Source: VRUE01 sp963796705 (lineage in GTDB: Bacteria; Actinomycetota; Thermoleophilia; Solirubrobacterales; 70-9). Taken from it: DNA of 64,000 bases. Positions 52,306 to 61,310 of this stretch are shown here, in pieces. Under the pieces are notes generated by a model. It searched no databases. It was not told the DNA's origin and worked only from the letters and a program-made list of their open reading frames with translations. The stretch covers positions 372,001-436,000 of the forward strand of contig CAWCMK010000001.1 of assembly GCA_963796705.1 (NCBI GenBank), read 5' to 3'. How positions within the stretch are numbered: the stretch's first letter is position 1; each line of letters starts with the position of its first letter. A program made the position numbers and the translations under genes.

Positions 52306-53288
52306 CTGTACTCCGTGCCGACGGCGCCGTCAAACTCAAAGTCAAACGGAAGCTCCTGCGCGCCTCCCGCCGCCATCGCCTGCCGCGTGTCAACTGGGCG
52401 CGCCGCGTAGACGAGCAGGAAGCCGCCGCCCCCGGCACCCACCAGCTTGCCGCCGATCGCGCCGCTGCGACGCGCCAGCGTGTAGAGGCGGTCGATGTTC
52501 TTGTTTGCCATCCCGGGGGAGCGCCGCCGCTTGTTCTCCCAGTGCTCGTGCATCAGCTCCGCGTAGCTCTCCAGATCCCCGGAGAGCAGCAGCTCGCGGC
52601 TGCGGCGGCCCATCTCCTTGGTGCGGTGGAGGTTCTCGAGCATCTCCGCATCGCCCGCCTTGGAGCGCTCGTCCTGATCCATGAGAACGGCCGCGGCGCT
52701 GCGAGCCTCGCCGGTGTAGAAGAGCAGCAGATGGTCGCGCAGCTTGCGCAGGGTGACTTCGTCGAGCTCGAGCGCTTCGACGTCGACGCTGCCATCGTGA
52801 TTGAAGCTGTACGCGCAGATCCCGCCGTGGGCGGCGACGTATTGGTCCTGCTTGCCGACCGGCTCGCCCAGCACATCGATCTCGATCTCACATGCCGCCT
52901 CCGCGAGGCCCGCGGGAGTCGCGGCGGTGCGCCGCGCCAGGGCGAGCCCCTTAAGCAGGCAGATCGTGAAGGCGCCCGAGGAGCCCATGCCGGTTCCGGC
53001 AGGGACATCGGCGACCGAGGCGATCTCCAGCGGGTTGCCGCGCCAGTGTCGGAGCAGCGTCTCGCGCAGGATCGGGTGGCGGATCTCCTCGATCGTGTCG
53101 ACCTCCTCGGTGGAGGAATACTTCATCCGGTAGCGGCGCTGAAAGACGGTGTGGGTGAGCATGTAGACGTACTTGTCGATCGCGCCGGCGACAAGGTAGC
53201 CGCCGTGCTCGCCGTAGTAGGAGGGCAAATCGGTGCCACCGCCGCCGAGCGAGATGCGCAACGGCGCCCGGCTGAAGATGACGCTCAT
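52302..53288 (-). CDS. hddA: D-glycero-D-manno-heptose 7-phosphate kinase (GHMP family)
   Basis: 328 residues. RAPLRISLGGGGTDLPSYY at the N terminus and PAGTGMGSSGAFTICLL (GHMP ATP loop, about 96-112) are the characteristic HddA blocks, and KLVGAGGGGFLLV near the C terminus completes the fold. It phosphorylates C1 of heptose 7-phosphate, giving the 1,7-bisphosphate that GmhB trims. Confidence 0.9.
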   Translation of the reverse strand: MSVIFSRAPLRISLGGGGTDLPSYYGEHGGYLVAGAIDKYVYMLTHTVFQRRYRMKYSSTEEVDTIEEIRHPILRETLLRHWRGNPLEIASVADVPAGTGMGSSGAFTICLLKGLALARRTAATPAGLAEAACEIEIDVLGEPVGKQDQYVAAHGGICAYSFNHDGSVDVEALELDEVTLRKLRDHLLLFYTGEARSAAAVLMDQDERSKAGDAEMLENLHRTKEMGRRSRELLLSGDLESYAELMHEHWENKRRRSPGMANKNIDRLYTLARRSGAIGGKLVGAGGGGFLLVYAARPVDTRQAMAAGGAQELPFDFEFDGAVGTEYR

Positions 53289-54259
53289 CGGTGGCTCGGA
53301 ACCTCCCCGAGGACGATCTCCGGATTCGCCTCAAACCAGTCGAGCGTCCGGACGATCGCCTCCTCGATGCTCAGGGACGGGCTCCAGCCGAGCGCGCGGA
53401 TCTTCGTGCAGTCGAGGTGGATCAGCGGGCTGTCGCCCGCCCATCCCCGTCGACCACCGGTGTGCTCGATCGCCGGAGCTAGGCCAAGGTGGTGGGCGAT
53501 CGTCGCCACCGAGTCATCGACGACCACGGTCTCATCGGTGCCCAGGTTGTAGACGTGAGCCCCGCCTCCCTCACCGTGGGCCTCGACCGCAGCGAGGATC
53601 GCCGAGACGCAATCCTGGACGTAGAGGTAGGACTTCTCCTGGCGACCGTCACCCAGAACCCGCAGCCGGCTCGGATCGGCGCGAAGCGCGCGGTAGAAGT
53701 CATAGACGTGACCGTGCGTGTAGCGCTCGCCGAGGATCGAGACGAAGCGGAAGATCAACCCGCTGAAGCCGTATCCGTGCGCGTAGGCTCCGATCAGGCC
53801 CTCGCCGGCCAGCTTTGAGGCTGCATAGAGCGACGTCTGCACTGGAAATGGCGCATCCTCGGGGGTCGGGAAGACCTCGGGCTCGCCATAGACGGAGCCG
53901 GTCGAGGAGAACGCGATCCTCTCGATCCCCTCGGCCCGCATCGCCTCGAGAACGGTCGAGACGGCGATCGTGTTCTGCTCCAGGTCGCGCCGCGGATGCT
54001 CGAGGCCGTGGCGGACGTCCGCGTTCGCCTGCAGGTGAAAGACCCAGTCACAGCCCGCGACCGCATCGCGCATCAGGCCCTCGTCGAGCACGTCGCCCTC
54101 GAGCAGGCGCACCCCCGGTCGCTCCAGCAGCTGCGCGACAAACTCGCGTCGGCCGCTGCGGAAGTCATCGACGAGCGTCAGCTCGGCGCCCTCCTCGCTG
54201 AGGCGGTCGGCAAGCGTGCTGCCGATGAAACCGGCGCCGCCGGTGATGCAGGCTCGCAT
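53285..54259 (-). CDS. NAD-dependent sugar epimerase (UDP-glucose 4-epimerase-like SDR)
   Basis: 324 residues. ITGGAGFIGSTLADRL binds NAD; FSSTGSVYGEPE and SLYAASKLAGEG hold Ser/Thr and Tyr-x3-Lys. It belongs to the GalE-like extended SDRs. Its place between the transaldolase (zero-bp junction) and hddA makes a nucleotide-heptose the likely substrate, by context only. Confidence 0.86.
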   Translation of the reverse strand: MRACITGGAGFIGSTLADRLSEEGAELTLVDDFRSGRREFVAQLLERPGVRLLEGDVLDEGLMRDAVAGCDWVFHLQANADVRHGLEHPRRDLEQNTIAVSTVLEAMRAEGIERIAFSSTGSVYGEPEVFPTPEDAPFPVQTSLYAASKLAGEGLIGAYAHGYGFSGLIFRFVSILGERYTHGHVYDFYRALRADPSRLRVLGDGRQEKSYLYVQDCVSAILAAVEAHGEGGGAHVYNLGTDETVVVDDSVATIAHHLGLAPAIEHTGGRRGWAGDSPLIHLDCTKIRALGWSPSLSIEEAIVRTLDWFEANPEIVLGEVPSHR

Positions 54260-54970
54260 CTAGAGGCTGAACCCGGCGGCGATCGCGTCCCGACGGAACA
54301 TCTGCACGGTCTCGAGGGAGAACTGGTCGAGGTTCCTGCCGAGCAGCTCGAGCTTTTTCAGCAGGTCATGGGTCATGGTTATGACGTGGCAGCCGACCTG
54401 ATCCGCCTGCACGACGTTCAGCACCTCACGCGGCGAGGCCCAGATCAACTCAGATCGCGGCGCGGCGCACATGATCTCGACCGATCGGGCCATGATCGGC
54501 AGCGGGTCAACGCCTGCATCGGCGATCCGCCCGGCGAAGACCGAGAGGAAGGAGGGCGCACCGTCCTTGACTGCGGCGGTGATCAGCTCCACCTGGGCGG
54601 TCGTGAACATCGCGGTCACATTGACCTGCACTCCGGCTTCTGAGAGCTGTCGCACCAGCGGGGCCATCGACTCCCCGTTTGTCGTCGTGATCGGGATCTT
54701 CACGTAGACGTTCTTGCCCCAGGAGGCGATCACGCGAGCCTGGCGCTGCATCTCCTCGGGATCGTCAGCGAAAACCTCGAAGGAGATCGGCTGATCGGTG
54801 ATCCGCTCCAGCAGGCGCTGGGCGAAGTCCGAGTAGTCGGTCAGGCCCGCCTTCCACATCAACGTCGGGTTGGTTGTGAACCCGGCGACGTTCGGGTCAT
54901 CGGCCAGGGCGAGGATTCCGTCGAGATCAGCGCCGTCGGCGAAGATCCGCGTGGAGATTTCATTGAGCAT
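54260..54970 (-). CDS. transaldolase / fructose-6-phosphate aldolase-family enzyme
   Basis: 236 residues, the short single-domain MipB/TalC type. Lys91 in NVYVKIPITT is the Schiff-base lysine, and FTTNPTLMWK and VNVTAMFTTAQ complete the barrel. Such enzymes move or add dihydroxyacetone units. In a heptose operon it could supply sedoheptulose 7-phosphate, the GmhA substrate, which would make the pathway independent of the central pentose pool. That role is inference. Confidence 0.85.
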   Translation of the reverse strand: MLNEISTRIFADGADLDGILALADDPNVAGFTTNPTLMWKAGLTDYSDFAQRLLERITDQPISFEVFADDPEEMQRQARVIASWGKNVYVKIPITTTNGESMAPLVRQLSEAGVQVNVTAMFTTAQVELITAAVKDGAPSFLSVFAGRIADAGVDPLPIMARSVEIMCAAPRSELIWASPREVLNVVQADQVGCHVITMTHDLLKKLELLGRNLDQFSLETVQMFRRDAIAAGFSL

Positions 54971-55025
54971 CCTGACCTACCCCCATCGACCGTACCCGCT
55001 GCGTGTGCACCGAAACTACTTGATA

Positions 55026-55607
55026 TCAGCGAGCGCCGACGATTGCGCCCACGGCGGATGCCAGATCGGGCGCCCTCAAATCGGCACTGACCTCGCCGCT
55101 GCGCTTGTGGGCGCTCGCGGGATGCTCGATCAGCGCCGTCCGACACCCCGCCGCCCGGCCGGCGCCGACGTCGGCATCGGTGTCGCCGATCATCCATGAA
55201 GAGGCCAGATCGAGGTCCAGCTCGGCGGCCGCATCGAGCAGCATCCCCGGCGCTGGCTTACGGCATGCGCAGGGCCCACTGAGGCCCTCTCTGACCCCCT
55301 CTGGGTGGTGCAGGCACAGATAGAAGCCGTCAAATTCCACTCCCTCGGCCCGCAACAGCTCCAGGACCCGCTCCTGTACCCGCGCCAGCTGCTCGACCGT
55401 CACCATCCCCTTGGCTGCGGCGGGCTGATTGGAGACCCCGACAAGCGCGTAGCCGGCGGCCGCCAGGCGCCGGACCGCGGGCGCCACTCCCGCGAGGAGG
55501 TGCACTTCGCGCGGCCGAAGCGGGGACTCGGGAAGGCCGGTGGCGGGGTCCCGGACGAGCGCGTCGAGAACTCCGTCGCGATCAACGAAGGCGCCGGGTC
55601 GGCTCAA
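55026..55607 (-). CDS. gmhB: D-glycero-D-manno-heptose 1,7-bisphosphate phosphatase (HAD)
   Basis: 193 residues. FVDRDGVL supplies the nucleophile Asp9 and the acid Asp11. The Zn-binding loop C-x-HHP ... C-x-CRKP, which separates GmhB and histidinol phosphatases from other HAD proteins, is present around residues 97-118, and MIGDTDADV ends the core. It removes the C7 phosphate from heptose bisphosphate. It overlaps gmhA by 4 bp. Confidence 0.92.
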   Translation of the reverse strand: MSRPGAFVDRDGVLDALVRDPATGLPESPLRPREVHLLAGVAPAVRRLAAAGYALVGVSNQPAAAKGMVTVEQLARVQERVLELLRAEGVEFDGFYLCLHHPEGVREGLSGPCACRKPAPGMLLDAAAELDLDLASSWMIGDTDADVGAGRAAGCRTALIEHPASAHKRSGEVSADLRAPDLASAVGAIVGAR

Positions 55608-56224
55608 CGCGGGGCGTCGCCGGCGGCCAGGCTCTCCCAGTGCCCCTCCTGGACGGCCAGCTCGGGATGGGAGACGAGCGCGTGCCAGATCACCGCCTGA
55701 AAGGACTCCACCAGCGGCGTTCTCAGGTTTGACGGCGGGTCGACCAGGATCGCGATATCGGCGAGCTCGGCCAGCGTTCCGCCAGGCTCACCGGCCACCC
55801 CGTAAAGCGCGGCCCCCCGGTCCTTGCCCAGTTCCATCGCGCTGACCAGATTGACCGAGACGTTGTGCTCGCGCGAGCCGCCTCCGACCGAGAAGACAAA
55901 CAGCGCGTCCGCCTCTCCCAGGCGTGAGGTTTCGAGCCAGGCAGAGTAGGACGTCTCCCAGCCATCGTCGTTGGTCCTCGCCGTCAGCTCCGAGACGTTG
56001 TCGGAGGGTGCGTAGCTCTCGATCTGGCAAAGCTTGCGAAAGTCGTTGACGGCGTGCGAGGCGTGACCGGCACCGCCCCCCACGCCGATCAGGAAGAGGC
56101 GGCCGCCCCGCTCCCGAACCTCCGCGAGACTGCGTGCCATGGCGTCCACCTGCTCGCCTGGGATCCGATCGGCAAGGCTCGCCACCGCCCTGAAGTAGGT
56201 CGCAACGTGATCGGCGCCTTCCAT
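55604..56224 (-). CDS. gmhA: sedoheptulose 7-phosphate isomerase (SIS domain)
   Basis: 206 residues. It has a single SIS domain with FLIGVGGGAGHASHAVNDF (phosphosugar loop) and FVFSVGGGSREHN. These loops differ from the enterobacterial GmhA wording (GNGGS, STSGNS), but the operon mates make the heptose role likely. It turns sedoheptulose 7-phosphate into D-glycero-D-manno-heptose 7-phosphate. It is the first gene of the long minus-strand operon; 56 bp separate it from the divergent membrane protein. Confidence 0.82.
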   Translation of the reverse strand: MEGADHVATYFRAVASLADRIPGEQVDAMARSLAEVRERGGRLFLIGVGGGAGHASHAVNDFRKLCQIESYAPSDNVSELTARTNDDGWETSYSAWLETSRLGEADALFVFSVGGGSREHNVSVNLVSAMELGKDRGAALYGVAGEPGGTLAELADIAILVDPPSNLRTPLVESFQAVIWHALVSHPELAVQEGHWESLAAGDAPR

Positions 56225-56280
56225 CGCTCACAGGCTACCGCGGCAGACCTGGGTCCGAGTCTGCTTCCGACGCCGATATC

Positions 56281-57663
56281 GTGCCCGCGATGGCGAGCGG
56301 GGGCCCTGATGCGATGCTGGCGCTGCGCAGGCATCTGAACCAGTCCCTCTTCAAATCGGCCCCGGAATCTCGCTCGCGACTGAGCCGGGCCGAGGTCGCG
56401 GCTCTGGCGGGGGGCTTCCTGCTCCTGGCGACGGTCCTCCAGCTGCTGCGGATCGGGCCCGGAATCGCCGTCAACTCACTCTGGGCCGAGGACGGTCCGA
56501 TCTACCTGCAGGGGGCAATGCAGCATGGCCCCTGGACCGACCTGTGGACCACCTACGCCGGTTACCTGGTCTTCGTGCCGCGGCTGATCGGACTCTTCGC
56601 GACGCTGTTCCCGCTGCGCGACGCGGCGGCGGCGATTGCGATCTCCTCGGCCGCGGTCGCCGCGCTCAGCGGGCTCGTCGTCTGGGTGGCAAGCGCCGCG
56701 CACATCTCCAACCCCTGGCTGCGCGGGACCCTGGTGACGCTCGCCGTGCTGGCTCCGACGGCTGCCCTGGAGTCGGTCGGGACGGGCGCCTACGTGCCCT
56801 GGTTCATGTTGCTGGCGGTCTTCTGGCTGCTGATCTGGCGCCCGCGGAGCACGTCCGGCGCAGCGCTCGGCGGCGGATTCATCCTGATTACCTCGCTCAG
56901 CACACCGGGGATGTGGTTCTTCGCGCCCCTGGCGGCGCTGCGCGGGATCGCGATCCGCGATCGCCGCGACGGGATCCTCTTCGGCTCCTGGGCGCTCGGC
57001 TCGGTGATCCAGGTGCCGGCCTTCATCCTCCAGAACGAAAAGCAGGTCTCACCCCTTTGGAGCCACGACATCCTGACGGCCTACCTGCAACGGGTGCTCG
57101 ATGGCGCGGCACTGGGCGAACGCGCCGGCGGCCACGCCTGGGAGCTGCTCGGCTGGCCGCTGCTGATCGCGCTCCTCGCCCTGGCCGCTGCCTTCCTTTA
57201 CCTCGGGCTCCCGCGCGCCGACGCGGGCGCCCGTTGGTTGGTTGCTATCGCCGTGCCGACCTCAATCCTGATGTTCGTCGTCTCCGCCTACCAGCGAGCC
57301 GTGGGGCCGGCGATGGCCTGGCCCGAAGGCGCCCACTTCGGCGCCGCCGGCCGCTACACGATCGTCCCGACGCTGCTTCTGGTCAGCGCCGCCCTGGTCC
57401 TCGTCGAAGCCCTCGCGCGCCGGAGCCCGGCGCTCGGACGGCGCCTCATCGCCCTGAGCGTCGCGGTCCTGATCATGGGAGCGGCGATCTCCTTTGACGT
57501 CCGCGATAGCGCCGCCCGCGGTACTCCGTCCTGGAGCAACTCCCTGAATGCCGCGAGCCGCGAATGCCGGGCGGGGCTTCTTGACGGTGCCTCGGTCTCG
57601 GTGAGGATCTCCCCACCGCCCTTCGCCCTCTCGGTCCCCTGCGGCGAACTCGATCCAGGCTAG
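56281..57663 (+). CDS. polytopic membrane protein, possible GT-C-like
   Basis: 460 residues with a GTG start; ATG at 56290 is an alternative. About ten TM helices begin at residue 40. The first outer loop contains SLWAEDGPIYLQGAM, whose acidic pair (WAEDG) sits where GT-C glycosyltransferases keep the catalytic Asp. No family is recognised with certainty. It is followed by another membrane protein after 3 bp. Confidence 0.7.
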   Translation: MPAMASGGPDAMLALRRHLNQSLFKSAPESRSRLSRAEVAALAGGFLLLATVLQLLRIGPGIAVNSLWAEDGPIYLQGAMQHGPWTDLWTTYAGYLVFVPRLIGLFATLFPLRDAAAAIAISSAAVAALSGLVVWVASAAHISNPWLRGTLVTLAVLAPTAALESVGTGAYVPWFMLLAVFWLLIWRPRSTSGAALGGGFILITSLSTPGMWFFAPLAALRGIAIRDRRDGILFGSWALGSVIQVPAFILQNEKQVSPLWSHDILTAYLQRVLDGAALGERAGGHAWELLGWPLLIALLALAAAFLYLGLPRADAGARWLVAIAVPTSILMFVVSAYQRAVGPAMAWPEGAHFGAAGRYTIVPTLLLVSAALVLVEALARRSPALGRRLIALSVAVLIMGAAISFDVRDSAARGTPSWSNSLNAASRECRAGLLDGASVSVRISPPPFALSVPCGELDPG

Positions 57664-57666
57664 GCC

Positions 57667-59490
57667 GTGATGATCGGCAGGGAGAGGATCGTGATGCTGG
57701 GGTTCGTCGCGCTCGCCGCCCTGGCCTGCGTTCTGGGCGCGGCCGATCCGCCCTCGAGCGGGCCACAGGGGGCTCCCTCGGCCGAACTGCTCGATTTCAT
57801 CCGCGTCGCGGCCACCGCGGCGCTCGCCGTGACATTGATGCTCGGCCCCGGCGTCGCCTGGCGCGCGCTCGGCGGGCGGCGCATCAGGCTCGGTTTCATG
57901 GCGCTGCCGGGGCTGGCGATCCTCGCGGCGATCGGCGGGGCCGCCTGGGCATTGGCGGGCAGCGTCGATCCCGAGACCCTGGCCTTCGCCTGCTGCTCTC
58001 CGCTTCTCGGGCTGATCCTCGGTGTCCTGCTCGCAAGCGGGCCCGAGGAGATCTTCGACCCCGAGGAGCAGCGGGCCCTGCTGATCACCTCCCTTGCGCT
58101 GCTTCTCGCGATCGCGAAATCGCTGTGGTCGGTCGGCCCTGCCGGCGAATGGTTCGCGGGCGGCATCTCACGGACGCTCAACCCCGAGGGCCGACCGGAT
58201 AGCCGCATCTCCTACCAAGTCGTCCAGCTGATCGCCAACGGAGCCCATCCCTACGGATCCGCGGCCAACACTCTTTTCGCCCCCTATAACTTCTCCAGCC
58301 GCGGCCCCTGGTCGGGGATGGCATCGGCGCCGATCGTCTTCCTGAGCGGCGGCCACCCGCCGCTGGCCCCCCCAGAAGAGCCCTGGCGTCCCTTCGACGC
58401 GCAGGGATTCATGGCCTACAGGCTGGCAATGATCACCTTCAGCGGCACCGTCTTTCTGGCGCTCTGGGAGCTCGTCAAACGGCTGGGCGGGATCCGCGCC
58501 GCGCGGTTCGCGCTGCTGCTCGCGATCAGCACCCCATTCCTCTATGCCGAGCTCTGGTTCACCTGGCCGAAACTGCTTGCCGTCACCTTCGTCCTGTTGG
58601 CCGCCACCCTGCTGATCGAACGCAAGGCTTTCCGCAGCGGCCTCATGGTCGGCGGCGGATTTCTCGCGCACCCAAGCGCCCTCGGCGGCCTCTTCGCGCT
58701 TGGCCCGATCTCGTTGTGGCCGATCCGCGGCGCCAGCTGGAAGCGGCCTCAGATCCTCTCGGCCCTCCTGTTGGCCGCCGGCACGGCGATCGCGGTCATC
58801 TTCTGGCGCGAGGTCAACGGTCCCCACCTTCTCCAGAACCAGTTCTTCGAATACCTGACCCAGGCCTATCCCAACCCCCACCCGACGTTGTTCGAGTGGA
58901 TCCGGTTCCGAGGCCACAACGTCCTCAACACGCTGGTTCCCCTCTACCTGCCGCTGGCCGACTCGCACAACCCATCGATCAACATGGTGGGTGGCACCTC
59001 GCCGCCGGTCGTCCACTTCTTCTTCCAGTACTGGACCTCGGTGCCTTTCGCCTTCGCGATCGTCTTTCTGCCGATGATGCTCGCCAGCCTCTGGCGAGCG
59101 CTGCGGCGCTGGCCCTGGGCGATCACGGCGACGATCCTCCTGCCCTTCGCCGCCTTCGCCATCTACTGGGGCCAGAACACCTCGGGTCTGCTGCGTGAGG
59201 GGATGCAGGCCTGGGTCCTGGCGGTGATCGCGGTGATCGCCCTGCAGCAGGCGAGCGTCGGGTTTCCGTGGTTCCGCTCGCGCACCGCCCGCGTCGTACT
59301 GGTGCTGCGGGCTTTCGAGGTGCTGGCCCTGGCGGTCGGGGCGACGCTCGGCACGCATGGATTTGACCCGCTCAGCACCAAGTACCGCCTCAATGACGCC
59401 TGCGCCTTCCTCACGGTGGTGTTGGCCTCACTTGCGATCGCCTGGCTGGTCTGGGCCGGAACCGACCGGGGGGACACCCGGGACGGCTGA
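57667..59490 (+). CDS. polytopic membrane protein, possible GT-C-like
   Basis: 607 residues with a GTG (57667) or ATG (57670) start. Thirteen or so hydrophobic helices are spread over the chain. The long first outer loops (about 160-240) contain many polar residues (DSRISYQVV, NGAHPYGS) resembling acceptor-binding loops of GT39/GT83-type proteins, but no sure signature. The C terminus overlaps the convergent GT2 gene by 63 bp. Confidence 0.68.
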   Translation: MMIGRERIVMLGFVALAALACVLGAADPPSSGPQGAPSAELLDFIRVAATAALAVTLMLGPGVAWRALGGRRIRLGFMALPGLAILAAIGGAAWALAGSVDPETLAFACCSPLLGLILGVLLASGPEEIFDPEEQRALLITSLALLLAIAKSLWSVGPAGEWFAGGISRTLNPEGRPDSRISYQVVQLIANGAHPYGSAANTLFAPYNFSSRGPWSGMASAPIVFLSGGHPPLAPPEEPWRPFDAQGFMAYRLAMITFSGTVFLALWELVKRLGGIRAARFALLLAISTPFLYAELWFTWPKLLAVTFVLLAATLLIERKAFRSGLMVGGGFLAHPSALGGLFALGPISLWPIRGASWKRPQILSALLLAAGTAIAVIFWREVNGPHLLQNQFFEYLTQAYPNPHPTLFEWIRFRGHNVLNTLVPLYLPLADSHNPSINMVGGTSPPVVHFFFQYWTSVPFAFAIVFLPMMLASLWRALRRWPWAITATILLPFAAFAIYWGQNTSGLLREGMQAWVLAVIAVIALQQASVGFPWFRSRTARVVLVLRAFEVLALAVGATLGTHGFDPLSTKYRLNDACAFLTVVLASLAIAWLVWAGTDRGDTRDG

Positions 59491-60234
59491 GCCCCGGCGC
59501 GGCTCGCGCACCTGGTAATCGCCGCGGCTGAGCGCGTTCTCGAGCCAGACGTAGAGGACGATGAACAGGTAGCGGCTGCCCATCTCCTTCATCGCCAGCT
59601 TCGGCACGCCGCTCGTGCGATTTGTCCAGTTGGTCGGGACGACCGCGAAGCTATGGCCCCGGACGATCGCCTTCAGGGGCATCTCGACGGTCAGGTTGAA
59701 GTGCTTGGAGAGCAGCGGCTGGATCGTCTCGATGACCTCGCGGCGGTAGGCCTTGAAGGCGTTGGTCGTGTCGTTGTAGCGGTGGCGGAAGAGGACCCGG
59801 ATGAACCAGTTGGCAAGACGGTTGATCAGCAACTTGAAGCGCGGGTAGTCATGGACGTGCGCGCCGGGGATGAAGCGCGAGCCAAAGGCGCAGTCCCAGC
59901 CCTCTTCGAGCAGCCGCTGGTAGCGGAGGAGGTCCTCCGGGTCATCGGAGGCGTCGGCCATGACGATCGCCACGGCGTCACCGTCGAAGACGTCGAGACC
60001 GGCGCGGATCGCGAGCCCGAAGCCGCGCTCGTAGTGGGAGCGGTGGCAGCGGACCCTCGGGTTGCTCGCGGCGATTGCCTCGACCACCGCTTCGGTTGAG
60101 TCCTCGCTGTCGTCGTTGACGACGAGGACCTCGTAGTCGATCCCCTCGCGCTCCAGCACGGCGACGACACCCTCGACCGTCCCCTCGACCGACCCCTCCT
60201 CGTTTTGGGCCGGGATCACGACGGAGAGCTTCAT
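59428..60234 (-). CDS. GT2 family, dolichol-phosphate mannosyltransferase-like
   Basis: 268 residues. KLSVVIPAQNEEGSVEGTVEG, VVNDDSEDST and IVMADASDDPEDL (metal site) match DPM1-type enzymes, and FVPTNWTNRTSG-like residues in the middle are typical of this group. There are no clear C-terminal TM helices, unlike the GtrB-type gene at 49419. It probably charges polyprenyl phosphate with a sugar for the membrane proteins on either side. The last 20 residues, inside the overlap with the convergent gene, look poorly conserved. Confidence 0.88.
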   Translation of the reverse strand: MKLSVVIPAQNEEGSVEGTVEGVVAVLEREGIDYEVLVVNDDSEDSTEAVVEAIAASNPRVRCHRSHYERGFGLAIRAGLDVFDGDAVAIVMADASDDPEDLLRYQRLLEEGWDCAFGSRFIPGAHVHDYPRFKLLINRLANWFIRVLFRHRYNDTTNAFKAYRREVIETIQPLLSKHFNLTVEMPLKAIVRGHSFAVVPTNWTNRTSGVPKLAMKEMGSRYLFIVLYVWLENALSRGDYQVREPRRGSAVPGVPPVGSGPDQPGDRK

Positions 60235-61304
60235 ACCGTCGCGGCGCTCCAGCGCTCGACGTTTCGCTCATACATCTCGGCGAGGATCTGCTCGACGTCA
60301 TAGCGCGGCTTCCAGCCCGGGTAGTCGGCTTCGAAGGGGCCGAGGTCTGAGATCCACCAGCGGTGATCGCCGATCCGCGGCTCCTCGCCCATCTGCCACT
60401 CGAGCTCGCGGCCGGCGATCCGCTCGCAGATCTCGATCGCCTCGAGCATCGAGCAGTTGCTGTGGCGCCCGCCACCGATGTTGTAGACGGCGGCGGCGCG
60501 AGGCGCCGCGCGGTAGGCGGCGAAGGCGGCGATCAGATCGGCGCTGTGGATGTTGTCGCGGACCTGCTTGCCCCCGTAGCCGAAGACCGTGTAGGGGGTG
60601 CCGGTCGCGGTGCACTTCATCAGGTAGGCGAGGAACCCGTGCAGCTTCGCGCCGGCGTGCTGGGGCCCGGTCAGACAGCCGCCGCGAAAGCAGACCGTCG
60701 GCATCTCGAAGTAGCGCCCGTACTCCTGGACGAGCAGGTCGGCGGCGACCTTGGAGACGCCGAACAGCGAGTGGGTGGAGCGGTCGATCGACATCGAGGT
60801 ATCGATGCCGCGGTGATAGCGGTGGGACTCGGGCAGCTCCAGTCGCTTCTCTCGCTCCTCCAGCGGCAGCCGGTTTGGCGTATCGCCGTAGACCTTGTTG
60901 GTCGAGCAGAAGATGAAGGGGGCCTCGGGGCAGTGGGCGCGCGCCGCCTCGAGCAGATTGAGGGTGCCGTTGGCGTTGACCCCGAAGTCGGTCTGCGGCT
61001 CGCGGGCCGCCCAGTCGTGGGAGGGCTGGGCCGCAGTGTGGATGACGAGCTCGATCCCCGCTCCGTGCTCGGCGAAGATCCGCCCGATCGCCTCGGCGTC
61101 GCGGATGTCGACGTCCTCCACGCGCAACCCCGGGTGCTCGGCCCGCAGACGTTCGGTGACGTGGGCGGTGGAGGCCTCGGGGCCAAAGAAACGGGCCCGC
61201 ATGTCGTTCTCGATCCCGACCACCTCGAAGCCCTCGGAGATGAAGTGCCCAACGGCCTCCGAGCCGATCAAACCTCCCGATCCGGTGATGATCGCAACCG
61301 GCAT
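60231..61304 (-). CDS. extended SDR, CDP-paratose 2-epimerase-like
   Basis: 357 residues. ITGSGGLIGSEAVGHF binds NAD and STNKVYGD is the family's Thr-Asn-Lys-Val-Tyr-Gly block. RGGCLTGPQHAGAKLHGFLAYL closely follows the tyvelose-epimerase pattern. The Tyr of Tyr-x3-Lys is Phe here (LFGVSK), so a conventional proton shuttle is altered. It overlaps the GT2 gene by 4 bp. The substrate is unknown. Confidence 0.83.
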   Translation of the reverse strand: MPVAIITGSGGLIGSEAVGHFISEGFEVVGIENDMRARFFGPEASTAHVTERLRAEHPGLRVEDVDIRDAEAIGRIFAEHGAGIELVIHTAAQPSHDWAAREPQTDFGVNANGTLNLLEAARAHCPEAPFIFCSTNKVYGDTPNRLPLEEREKRLELPESHRYHRGIDTSMSIDRSTHSLFGVSKVAADLLVQEYGRYFEMPTVCFRGGCLTGPQHAGAKLHGFLAYLMKCTATGTPYTVFGYGGKQVRDNIHSADLIAAFAAYRAAPRAAAVYNIGGGRHSNCSMLEAIEICERIAGRELEWQMGEEPRIGDHRWWISDLGPFEADYPGWKPRYDVEQILAEMYERNVERWSAATV

Positions 61305-61310
61305 GCGTGC

